Assembly: GCA_900542165.1 (NCBI GenBank)
Contig: UQMM01000001.1
Coordinates: 73,920-137,919 of the forward strand
Direction of reading: 5' to 3'
Length of the DNA stretch: 64,000 nucleotides
DNA from: an uncultured Collinsella sp.
GTDB taxonomy: Bacteria > Actinomycetota > Coriobacteriia > Coriobacteriales > Coriobacteriaceae
Shown one piece after another: positions 35,859 to 43,505 of the stretch. The position numbers and the translations under genes were made by a program. How positions within the stretch are numbered: the first letter of the stretch is position 1; every line of letters starts with the position of its first letter. The notes below the pieces were generated by a model. That model saw nothing but the letters and a program-made list of their open reading frames with translations. It did no database searches and was not told the DNA's origin.

Positions 35859-36179
35859 ATGGCTGACATTAATCAGATTACCCCCGAGAACTTCGATTCC
35901 ATCGTTAACGACAGCCTGCCCGTGCTGGTCGATTTTTGGGCACCGTGGTGCGGGCCCTGTCGATCCCTCTCGCCCATCGTTGACGAGGTTGCCGATGAGC
36001 TGGCGGGCAAGCTTGCCGTTGCCAAATGCAACGTCGACGACAACCAGGACCTGGCCATGAAGTATGGCGTCATGAGCATCCCCACGCTGATTGTGTTTAA
36101 GAACGGCGAGGAGATTGACCGCTCAGTTGGCGCTCTACCCAAGGCGAGGCTGCAGGCGCTGCTGGAGAAGCATCTGTAA
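35859..36179 (+). CDS. trxA: Thioredoxin
   Basis: A 106-aa thioredoxin with the catalytic WCGPC at Cys31/Cys34 (VDFWAPWCGPCRSLSPIV), the cis-Pro segment SIPTLIVFKNGEE and normal length. The start at 35859 has GGAGG upstream; an earlier in-frame ATG (35847) overlaps that site. It reduces cytoplasmic disulfides. Thioredoxin reductase is not nearby. Confidence 0.97.
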   Translation: MADINQITPENFDSIVNDSLPVLVDFWAPWCGPCRSLSPIVDEVADELAGKLAVAKCNVDDNQDLAMKYGVMSIPTLIVFKNGEEIDRSVGALPKARLQALLEKHL

Positions 36180-36291
36180 TACGCTTGTTACTTACTCGCC
36201 GTCTATGAGCGGTTTTGCACCGCTCGCCGGACTTCTGGATGCACCGAGTGCAACCACGGATAGTATGGTAGTCACAAACAGCCCCCAGTGA

Positions 36292-36332
36292 ACGGGTGCG
36301 GGTCGCACAGACTCGTACCCGTTTTCTTATGC
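36292..36332 (+). terminator. Terminator-like hairpin downstream of trxA
   Basis: ACGGGTGCGGGT pairs with ACTCGTACCCGT (two mismatches) and is followed by TTTCTT. It probably ends the trxA transcript 110 bp after the stop. Confidence 0.65.
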
Positions 36333-36400
36333 AGCTGCGCGCAGAGCGGGCGTAGTAAAATCTGAACCACTGAACTGCCCCATACAAAAGGAGATTTTCC

Positions 36401-36649
36401 ATGCATGATGTTGGAATGAACATGAGCCAGCTTGCCATGAGCGTCAAGCAGGTCGACGACACCATCGAGCTCGCTCACGAATGGAGCCATCAGTTGCTGC
36501 ATGCGACCGAGAATTTTGACATGGAGCGCATCGGCGCCAAGCTCGAGGCAGCCATGGCCGCGCTGCACGAGGCGCATGACGCGCTCGAGGGCTACGAAGA
36601 GGCCATCGAGGCCGACCACAACTCCGTCGGATCCGTGAAGCTGGTGTAG
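36401..36649 (+). CDS. Small His/Met-rich helical protein preceding nikR
   Basis: An 82-aa protein that reads as amphipathic helices (VKQVDDTIELAHEWSHQLLH, LEAAMAALHEAHDALEGYEE) with six histidines and several methionines. It has a strong AAAAGGAG site and ends 1 bp before the nikR start, so the two are made together. Metal binding or a role with NikR is a guess from composition and linkage. I do not recognise the family. Confidence 0.75.
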   Translation: MHDVGMNMSQLAMSVKQVDDTIELAHEWSHQLLHATENFDMERIGAKLEAAMAALHEAHDALEGYEEAIEADHNSVGSVKLV

Positions 36650-36650
36650 G

Positions 36651-37169
36651 GTGTCCGAACACGAACACGAGCACGGCTGCGGGCACGAGCACGAGCATCC
36701 GCACGGGGCGGACGGTGACGCGGGCTGCCACTGTAGTGGCTCCGGCTCCGAGCTGGTCCGTTTTTCGGTTACCGCACCCGACGACCTGCTGCGCCGTTTT
36801 GACGAACAGATCGCGCGCCGCGGCGACGTGGCCAACCGCTCCGAGGCCGTGCGCGACCTGATTCGCGCCTCGATCGCCAAGGAGCAGATGCGCACGCCCG
36901 ATGAGCATGTTATCGGGTCGCTCACCATGATCTACGACCATCACACCGGCGATCTGACACGCCGCCTGGACGAGGTGCAGCACGACTACACCAACGAGAT
37001 CGTATCGACCATGCACGTGCATCTGGATCACCACAACTGCTTGGAGATTCTGGCGCTCAAGGGTCGCGGCGAGCGCGTCTACGAACTAGCCGACCGCCTG
37101 CTGGGCCTGCGCGGCGTTAAGCACGGCGAGCTCACGTGCGCCGCCACCAAGCAGAGCCTGGGGCTGTAG
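36651..37169 (+). CDS. nikR: Nickel-responsive regulator NikR with His-rich N-terminus
   Basis: A 172-aa ribbon-helix-helix regulator. The RHH begins near residue 35 (LVRFSVTAPDDLLRRFDEQI); the ACT-like metal domain contains GSLTMIYDHHTGDLTRRLDE and HVHLDHHNCLEILALKG, giving the four Ni ligands (His, His, His, Cys). The first 30 residues are an extra His/Glu/Cys-rich segment (HEHEHGCGHEHEHPHG) absent in E. coli NikR (133 aa). GTG start, 1 bp after the preceding stop. Placed ahead of hypF-C-D-E, it likely couples nickel level to hydrogenase maturation or uptake. Confidence 0.93.
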   Translation: MSEHEHEHGCGHEHEHPHGADGDAGCHCSGSGSELVRFSVTAPDDLLRRFDEQIARRGDVANRSEAVRDLIRASIAKEQMRTPDEHVIGSLTMIYDHHTGDLTRRLDEVQHDYTNEIVSTMHVHLDHHNCLEILALKGRGERVYELADRLLGLRGVKHGELTCAATKQSLGL

Positions 37170-37192
37170 CGGAATTTCCCGCAGCGCACCTG

Positions 37193-37262
37193 CCAAAAAG
37201 GGACAGGTTTGTTTTGGCAGGTTTAGCGTTTTACCTACCAAAATAAACCTGTCCCTTTTTGG
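37193..37262. repeat. 30-bp near-perfect inverted repeat between nikR and hypF
   Basis: The arms 37193-37222 and 37233-37262 match at 28 of 30 positions around a 10-nt loop; each holds CCAAAAAGGGACAGGTTT and its complement. Symmetric flanking A/T tracts would let it terminate on both strands, and the GGGACAGG core recurs at 19.16 kb. Confidence 0.8.
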
Positions 37263-37285
37263 TCGGTTTTGATGAGGGGTGTCGC

Positions 37286-39745
37286 ATGCGGCATGTGCAT
37301 ATTCATGTGACGGGCATTGTGCAGGGCGTTGGCATGCGACCGTTTGTGTATCGCGAGGCCATGGCGCATGGCATTTGCGGATGGGTGCTCAATGCGGGCG
37401 ACGGCGTGCATATCGAGGCGCACGCTTGTGCCGAGGCGGTTGACGGATTTGTCGCTGCGCTTTCTGAGCATGCGCCCGCGGCGGCTCGCGTTGAGCGAGT
37501 CGATATTGCGGATTTGGAGCCTGGCGGTTGGAGCACTGCCGATGAGCAGGGCTTTCACATTGTGGCGTCGCAGGACCAGACCGCGCACACCACACTTGTC
37601 TCGCCCGATATCGCCACCTGTGACGATTGCCTGCGCGAGTTGTTCGATCCCGCCGACCGACGCTATCACTACCCCTTTATCAACTGCACTAACTGCGGAC
37701 CGCGCTTTACCATCATCCGCTCGCTGCCTTACGATCGAGCGGCTACCTCGATGGACCGTTTTCCCATGTGCCCCGAGTGTGCCGCGGAGTATGCCAATCC
37801 GCTCGACCGGCGTTTTCACGCGCAGCCCGATGCCTGCTTTGATTGCGGGCCGCATATTACGTGGCGTGAGGCTGTGAACGGCGATGCGTGCGGGAATTCG
37901 TCCGCGACACCGGCCGTCGGCACCACACGCGAGGCCAGCGACGCTATCATCGAGCGCTGCGTTGAGCTGCTGGCCAGCGGTGGCATCGTCGCCATCAAGG
38001 GCCTGGGCGGATTCCATCTATCCTGTGACGCTGCCAACGAGCAGGCGGTGGCCGAGCTGCGCCGTCGCAAGCGTCGCAGCAATAAGCCGCTTGCCGTCAT
38101 GGTGCGCAGTCTTGCCGATGCCGGGCGCCTGTGCCATATCGACGACGCTGAGCGCGAGCTTCTCGCCGGCAGTATCCGCCCCATTGTGCTGCTGCGCCGG
38201 CGCACTGTTGGCGAGGGCAACGGCGGTTCCCCCGACATCCTCGCCCTCGCGCCATCTGTCGCGCACGACTTGCCCGAGCTCGGCGTCATGCTCCCCTATA
38301 CGCCGCTTCAACATCTGTTGCTTGCAGCTGCCGCGTCGCATGACATGCATGCGCTGGTCATGACCAGCGGAAACCTGAGCGAAGAGCCCATCGAGACCGA
38401 CGACGCCCTTGCATGGGAGCATCTCGTTGCCGCCGGCATCGCCGACGCGCTGCTCGGCAACGACCGCGCGATCCTGTCGCGCTACGACGACTCCGTGGTA
38501 CGCGTGGTCGACGGCGACGTCATGCCCGTACGTCGTGCACGCGGATATGCGCCGCAACCGCTGTCGTTGCCGGCGCTCGACGGCACCACGCCCTGCGTAC
38601 TCGCCTGCGGGCCGCAGCAAAAAGCCACGATTGCACTCACTCGCACGGACTCGGACGGTCATACGACCTGTTTTGTGTCGCAGCATATCGGCGATGTCGA
38701 AAACGGCGCGACTTTCGATGCTTGGAGCGCCGCGCGCTCGCGTCTGGAAAACCTCTTTGACCTGGCGCCTGCCGCCTTGGCATGCGACATGCATCCCAGC
38801 TATCTGTCGAGCCAATGGGCGCGCGAGCACGATCTGCCGCTTATCGAAGTCCAGCACCACCATGCGCACATCGCGAGCGTAATGGCAGAGGCGATTGTCG
38901 CAGGCCGGCTTGCGCCCGATGCACGCGTCCTCGGCATCGCCTTCGACGGCACGGGCGCCGGCACCGATGGCACCATATGGGGCGGTGAGTTTCTTGTCGC
39001 CCGTCTCACCGATTTTGAGCGCGTCGCGCATCTGCGCGCCTGGGCGCTTCCCGGTGGCGCCGCATCCGTACACGATGCCCGCCGCAACGCCTTTGCCCTG
39101 CTCAGCGAGCTCGACCTGCTCGAGCACCCGGGAGCCGCGGGGCTCTTGAACAGCCTTGACGAGCAAACGCGCAGCATAACGGCAACGATGATCGAGCGCG
39201 GCATCAACAGTCCGCGCACTAGCAGCATGGGTCGCCTGTTTGATGCCGCAACCGCGATTTTGGGCATTTGCGGCCAGGCAACCTACGAGGGCGAACCCGC
39301 CATCGAGCTCGAAGCCGCCGCCTGGCGCGCGCTCGACAGCGAAATCGCCCATTTTCCCGACGACAACGCCGGCTACTCCGCATCTGACCCATCGTGGCTG
39401 GACGGCCCCTATGTTCTGGACCAGAAAGCACTCTTTGAGGCACTTTTGGGAGGAATTGAAGCCGGAGCGCCCGCCAACAGGCTCGCACTCGACTTCCATG
39501 TCGGCATCGCGCGCTCCTCGGCGCGCATCGCCAGCGATATCTGCGTGCACGAGGGCATCGACACCGTCGCGCTCTCGGGCGGCGTGTTCATGAACCGACT
39601 TCTGCTTCAGCTCCTCGCCCGCGAGCTCAAAAGCGCGGGCCTTACTGTCCTTGTCCCCCACACCGTACCCGTCAATGACGGCTGCATCGCCTACGGTCAG
39701 GCGGCGGTCGCAAGCGCTCGTCTTGCGCAGATTGCATCACAGTAG
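37286..39745 (+). CDS. hypF: Carbamoyltransferase HypF ([NiFe]-hydrogenase CN ligand synthesis)
   Basis: An 819-aa protein that makes the thiocarbamate on HypE from carbamoyl phosphate. In order: acylphosphatase domain (HVHIHVTGIVQGVGMRPFVY), two zinc-finger motifs (CDDCLRELF..CTNCGPRF and CPECAAEY..CFDCG), the YrdC-like domain (GGIVAIKGLGGFHLSCDA, RRRKRRSNKPLAVM), and the Kae1-like C-terminal part (HHAHIASVMAE, AFDGTGAGTDGTIWGGEFL, SGGVFMNRLLLQLL). The start at 37286 has GAGGGG upstream. It lies at the head of hypF-C-D-E. Confidence 0.97.
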   Translation: MRHVHIHVTGIVQGVGMRPFVYREAMAHGICGWVLNAGDGVHIEAHACAEAVDGFVAALSEHAPAAARVERVDIADLEPGGWSTADEQGFHIVASQDQTAHTTLVSPDIATCDDCLRELFDPADRRYHYPFINCTNCGPRFTIIRSLPYDRAATSMDRFPMCPECAAEYANPLDRRFHAQPDACFDCGPHITWREAVNGDACGNSSATPAVGTTREASDAIIERCVELLASGGIVAIKGLGGFHLSCDAANEQAVAELRRRKRRSNKPLAVMVRSLADAGRLCHIDDAERELLAGSIRPIVLLRRRTVGEGNGGSPDILALAPSVAHDLPELGVMLPYTPLQHLLLAAAASHDMHALVMTSGNLSEEPIETDDALAWEHLVAAGIADALLGNDRAILSRYDDSVVRVVDGDVMPVRRARGYAPQPLSLPALDGTTPCVLACGPQQKATIALTRTDSDGHTTCFVSQHIGDVENGATFDAWSAARSRLENLFDLAPAALACDMHPSYLSSQWAREHDLPLIEVQHHHAHIASVMAEAIVAGRLAPDARVLGIAFDGTGAGTDGTIWGGEFLVARLTDFERVAHLRAWALPGGAASVHDARRNAFALLSELDLLEHPGAAGLLNSLDEQTRSITATMIERGINSPRTSSMGRLFDAATAILGICGQATYEGEPAIELEAAAWRALDSEIAHFPDDNAGYSASDPSWLDGPYVLDQKALFEALLGGIEAGAPANRLALDFHVGIARSSARIASDICVHEGIDTVALSGGVFMNRLLLQLLARELKSAGLTVLVPHTVPVNDGCIAYGQAAVASARLAQIASQ

Positions 39746-39869
39746 CTCGCCCTCGCACGCCGCCGTCTCACAGGCGTAACGCGTTTGCCCGCGAACCCCG
39801 CGAGCGCTACCATCAACTGATGGATTATTGAGCGCCCGTCCAGCGCAAAGCGTATAAAAGGGGAACAAT

Positions 39870-40130
39870 ATGTGCCTTGCCGTTCCCGGTAAAGTAGTCA
39901 AACGCGACGACGACCTCAAGGCCACCGTCGACATGATGGGCATCGAGCGCCCTGTTTCGCTAAGACTCGTGCCGACGGCGCAGGTTGGCGACTATATTCT
40001 CGTACACGCCGGCTTTGGCATCCAGATCGTCGACGAGCAGGAAGCGCAAGAAACGCTCGAGCTCGTTAATGCCATGACCGAACTGGTCGAAGAAGACCAA
40101 CTGGCCAGCAACCCGGCCGAGGCATACTAG
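39870..40130 (+). CDS. hypC: Hydrogenase assembly chaperone HypC
   Basis: An 86-aa chaperone with the invariant N-terminal MCLAVPGKVV (Cys2 binds the Fe(CN)2CO precursor and the large-subunit precursor) and VGDYILVHAGFGIQIVDEQE. Slightly longer than the usual 70-80 aa because of an acidic C-terminus. Its stop overlaps the hypD start by 1 bp (TAGTG). Confidence 0.97.
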   Translation: MCLAVPGKVVKRDDDLKATVDMMGIERPVSLRLVPTAQVGDYILVHAGFGIQIVDEQEAQETLELVNAMTELVEEDQLASNPAEAY

Positions 40131-41242
40131 TGGCGGCCGGACAGCCGGCTCGCTCCGGTATCGACTTTTCGGCATTTCGCGATTCCAAGCTGGCCCGCGA
40201 GCTCATCGAACGCATCCATGAACTCGTCGGCGACCACACCATCAACCTTATGGAAGTCTGCGGCACGCACACCGTGAGCATCGGCCGCTATGGCTTTCGC
40301 TCCATTATGCCGGCCGGGCTCAAGCTGCTGAGCGGACCGGGCTGCCCCGTCTGCGTTACCGCCAACCGCGACATCGACCACGCAATCGCGCTCGCCAACA
40401 TCGACGGCGCCATCATCACCACCTTTGGCGACATGATGCGCGTGCCCGGATCGTCCACCTCGCTCGCTGCGCAAAAGGCGGCAGGGCGCGACATCCGCAT
40501 CGTCTACTCCCCACTCGACGCGCTCGACATTGCCGAGCAAAACCCCGATCGCCCGGTCATTTTTATGGGCGTGGGCTTTGAGACTACGACGCCCACCATC
40601 GCCGCCGCCATCTTGGAGGCCGAGGCGCGTGGGCTTTTGAACTTTTCGGTCTATTGCGCCCACAAGACCACGCCGCCGGCGTTGCGTGCCATCGCCAACG
40701 ATCCCGAGACCACCATCGACGGCTTTATCCTGCCGGGCCACGTCGCCACCATCACGGGCTTGACGCCCTTTAGCTTTTTGGTCGATGAGTTCGATACCCC
40801 GGGCGTGGTCACAGGATTTGAACCGGTCGATATCCTGCAGGGTATCTGCATGCTGGTCCAGATGGTTGTCGAGGGCAAGCCCGCGATTGGCAACGCCTAC
40901 CGCCGTGGCGTCAACACAGACGGCAACCCCGTGGCGCGCCAGCTGGTCGAGCAGGTGTTTGAGCCATGCGACACCACGTGGCGCGGGCTGGGGCCGATTG
41001 CCAACTCGGGCCTTTCCATCCGCCCCGAGTTCTCGCGCTTTGATGCCCGCGCTCGCTTTGACGTGCCCGTTGAGGCGACGGTCGAGCCGCGTGGGTGCCG
41101 CTGCGGCGACGTGCTGCGCGGGGCCATTACGCCGAGCGACTGCCCTCTGTTCGGCCACGCTTGTACACCCGAGCACCCCGTCGGCCCGTGCATGGTGAGC
41201 TCCGAGGGCAGCTGCGCAGCATATTTCCGCTACCGAGGCTAA
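40130..41242 (+). CDS. hypD: Hydrogenase Fe-S maturation protein HypD
   Basis: A 370-aa [4Fe-4S] protein on which, with HypC, the Fe(CN)2CO unit is built. Visible motifs: MEVCGTHTVSIGRYG, LLSGPGCPVCVT (catalytic Cys pair), FMGVGFETTTPTIAAA, HVATITG, and the C-terminal cluster cysteines (CRCGDVLRG, CPLFGHACTP). GTG start overlapping hypC. A structured repeat (41245-41284) follows directly. Confidence 0.97.
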   Translation: MAAGQPARSGIDFSAFRDSKLARELIERIHELVGDHTINLMEVCGTHTVSIGRYGFRSIMPAGLKLLSGPGCPVCVTANRDIDHAIALANIDGAIITTFGDMMRVPGSSTSLAAQKAAGRDIRIVYSPLDALDIAEQNPDRPVIFMGVGFETTTPTIAAAILEAEARGLLNFSVYCAHKTTPPALRAIANDPETTIDGFILPGHVATITGLTPFSFLVDEFDTPGVVTGFEPVDILQGICMLVQMVVEGKPAIGNAYRRGVNTDGNPVARQLVEQVFEPCDTTWRGLGPIANSGLSIRPEFSRFDARARFDVPVEATVEPRGCRCGDVLRGAITPSDCPLFGHACTPEHPVGPCMVSSEGSCAAYFRYRG

Positions 41243-41244
41243 TT

Positions 41245-41284
41245 GGTTCCGCCGTTCTAACGGACGGCGGACCGGTCGACGCTG
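41245..41284 (+). ncRNA. Structured 3' element, truncated copy C (downstream of hypD)
   Basis: Starting 2 bp after the hypD stop, GGTTCCGCCGTTCTAACGGA is followed by CGGCGGACCGGTCGACGCTG. This is hairpin 1 plus the CGACGCTG linker, nearly identical to copy A, but the large second stem is missing. It has the same orientation relative to the upstream gene as copies A and B. Confidence 0.6.
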
Positions 41285-41326
41285 AGCCTCACCCATATAA
41301 TTCCACCCACGATTGGAGTTTTCGAT

Positions 41327-42361
41327 ATGTCCCATAGCGTTACCGATAGCACCGTCCTGCTGGGTCACGGCTCCGGCGGCCAGATGATGAAACGCATCAT
41401 CGACGAGGTCTTTTTGGATGCCTTTGGGTCGCCCGAGCTGCTCGAGGGCAACGATGCCGGCGTCGCCGCGCTGCCCGCGAGCGGGCGCATCGCCATGTCG
41501 ACCGACAGCTTTGTGGTCTCGCCGCAGTTCTTCCCCGGTGGCAACATCGGCCGCCTTGCCGTGTGCGGAACCGTCAACGACGTCGCGACCTCAGGCGCCA
41601 ACGTGCGCTACCTGTCGTGCGGATTTATCCTCGAAGAGGGCTATCCCATGGATAAGCTCCGCCAGATTGTGCAGACGATGGCCGAGGCGGCGCATGAGGC
41701 GGGCGTGTCCATAATCACGGGCGACACCAAGGTGGTCGAGCGCGGCGGGGCCGACGGCGTCTACATCAATACCGCCGGCGTGGGCGAGGTTCCCACGGGC
41801 GTGGCGCTCAGCGGCGCCAACTGCCGCCCCGGCGATGTCATCCTGGTCTCGGGTACGCTGGGCGACCACGGCATCGCCATCATGAGCCAACGCGAGGGCC
41901 TGGCGTTTTCGAGCACGATCGAAAGCGATGCCGCGCCGCTCAACCACCTGATTGCCGACGTTCTGGCCGCAGCGCCCGGCACGCGTTGCTTTCGCGACCC
42001 CACGCGCGGTGGCCTAGCGTCCACACTCAACGAGTTTGCCCAGGCCAGCAATGTTGCCATGGAGGTCGACGAGGATGCCGTGCCCGTGCGTCCCGACGTG
42101 CAGGCTGCCTGCGAGATGCTCGGCTACGATGTGCTGCAGGTGGCAAACGAGGGGAAGATGGTTGCCGTCGTGCCGGCCGAGCAAGCCGATGCGGCTCTAG
42201 CCGCCATGCGTTCCGCCCGCTACGGCGAGAACGCCGCGATTATCGGCCGCGTGGTGCCGCTTGGATCGAGCGCTCGACCCGCCGTGCGCGTGCGCACCGG
42301 CTGGGGATCGACTCGCATCCTCGACATGCTCGTAGGAGAGCAGCTGCCGAGAATTTGCTAA
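41327..42361 (+). CDS. hypE: Hydrogenase maturation protein HypE
   Basis: A 344-aa PurM-like ATPase. It dehydrates the HypF-made thiocarbamate to thiocyanate at its C-terminal cysteine, visible here as the final PRIC. Other parts are LLGHGSGGQMMKRIIDEVF, STDSFVVSPQFFPGGNIG, SGTLGDHGIAIMSQREGL and FRDPTRGGLASTLNE. A TATAAT hexamer at about 41296 could give a separate promoter after copy C. Confidence 0.97.
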   Translation: MSHSVTDSTVLLGHGSGGQMMKRIIDEVFLDAFGSPELLEGNDAGVAALPASGRIAMSTDSFVVSPQFFPGGNIGRLAVCGTVNDVATSGANVRYLSCGFILEEGYPMDKLRQIVQTMAEAAHEAGVSIITGDTKVVERGGADGVYINTAGVGEVPTGVALSGANCRPGDVILVSGTLGDHGIAIMSQREGLAFSSTIESDAAPLNHLIADVLAAAPGTRCFRDPTRGGLASTLNEFAQASNVAMEVDEDAVPVRPDVQAACEMLGYDVLQVANEGKMVAVVPAEQADAALAAMRSARYGENAAIIGRVVPLGSSARPAVRVRTGWGSTRILDMLVGEQLPRIC

Positions 42362-42465
42362 CAACAAAGGCTCAGGGCTATTAAAGATATTCAGATTCCA
42401 AACATGCCCGGCACGCATGCCCAGTATCATGGGGTGCGTTTTGGAACCCAATGACGGGAGCTTTC

Positions 42466-43134
42466 ATGGCAGCAGCTTTTTCCCATGTGATTTTTGATCT
42501 GGACGGCACCATCCTCAACACGCTCGAAGACCTGGCGGCCGCCGGCAACCATACCTGCGAGACGCACGGCTGGCCTACGTTTGCCGTCGACGAGTACCGC
42601 TACAAGGTGGGAAACGGCATGCTCAAGCTGGTTGAGCGCTTTATGCCTGCCGAGTATGCGGGCGACGGCCGTATGTTTGAGCAGACGCTTGCCGAGTTTA
42701 GGGCTTACTACGGCGAGCACAAGGAGGACCACACCGCCCCCTATGCCGGCACAATCGAGATGCTCGACCGCCTGCGTGCCGCGGGCGTGCAGCTTGCCGT
42801 GCTCACCAACAAGGACCACATCTCGGCGGCTCCGCTTATCGAGAAGTATTTTGGTTCCGAGCGCTTTGCGCTGGTACAGGGCCGTGTCGATGCGTTTCCG
42901 CCCAAGCCCGAAGCACCCGTCACGCTACATGTGATGGAGGAGCTGGGTGCCAATCCGGCAACCACGCTCTATGTGGGCGATTCCAATGTCGATATCCTGA
43001 CCGGCCACAACGCCGGCCTTAAGAGCGCGGGCGTCAGCTGGGGCTTCCGCGGCCGCGCAGAGCTGGAAGCCGCCGGCGCCGACTACGTGGTGGACACCCA
43101 GGCAGAGCTCGCGGCGCTGATTCTGGGCGAGTAA
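42466..43134 (+). CDS. HAD-family phosphatase (phosphoglycolate phosphatase-like)
   Basis: A 222-aa HAD hydrolase, subfamily IA. Motif I is FDLDGTILNTLEDLAAA, motif II is LAVLTNKD, and motif III/IV are FPPKPEAPVTL and YVGDSNVDILTGHNAG. A helical cap domain lies between residues 18 and 85. This pattern fits Gph/PgmB-like phosphatases; substrate cannot be fixed. The ATG at 42466 (MAAAFSH) is preferred over 42451 by its GGGAG spacing. Probably independent of the hyp operon. Confidence 0.88.
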   Translation: MAAAFSHVIFDLDGTILNTLEDLAAAGNHTCETHGWPTFAVDEYRYKVGNGMLKLVERFMPAEYAGDGRMFEQTLAEFRAYYGEHKEDHTAPYAGTIEMLDRLRAAGVQLAVLTNKDHISAAPLIEKYFGSERFALVQGRVDAFPPKPEAPVTLHVMEELGANPATTLYVGDSNVDILTGHNAGLKSAGVSWGFRGRAELEAAGADYVVDTQAELAALILGE

Positions 43135-43175
43135 CGAGCGACACTGCTTAACGCAGCTGCGACAATTCTTCCGCG

Positions 43176-43347
43176 CGGAAAGCGCATCCCGTTTTGGAGC
43201 TCCGGAATGGGATGCGCTTTCCGTTTGAGGCGCGTCGGAGAAACGGCATCCCGTTTCAGAGCAATATTCCGGGTCGCACTTTCCGCAACCCACCCCATCC
43301 GGAAAATGCGACCCACTATTCGGCCAAAAACCGGGTCGCATCTTCCC
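43176..43347. repeat. Tandem GGAAA..CCCG hairpin array, second site
   Basis: CGGAAAGCGCATCCC (43176-43190) pairs perfectly with GGGATGCGCTTTCCG (43209-43223). CGGGTCGCACTTTCCG (43270-43285) pairs with CGGAAAATGCGACCC (43300-43314, one mismatch). The last arm also pairs with GGGTCGCATCTTCC (43333-43346). The spacer TTCGGCCAAA is shared with the array at 28.2 kb. GGAACGTCCCC-type repeats follow at 43373-43425. Confidence 0.8.
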
Positions 43348-43505
43348 AAGCACTCGATGCAACGCTGGCACAAGGAGTGTCCCCAACTGCCGGCAGAAAA
43401 GGAACGTCCCCAGCTGCCGCCTTCGGCAGCGATGGCAACGCCACAGGTACAAGCGCCACTTTAAGCCAGCCAAGGGAACGACGTTGTTTTGGCAACGACA
43501 GACAC

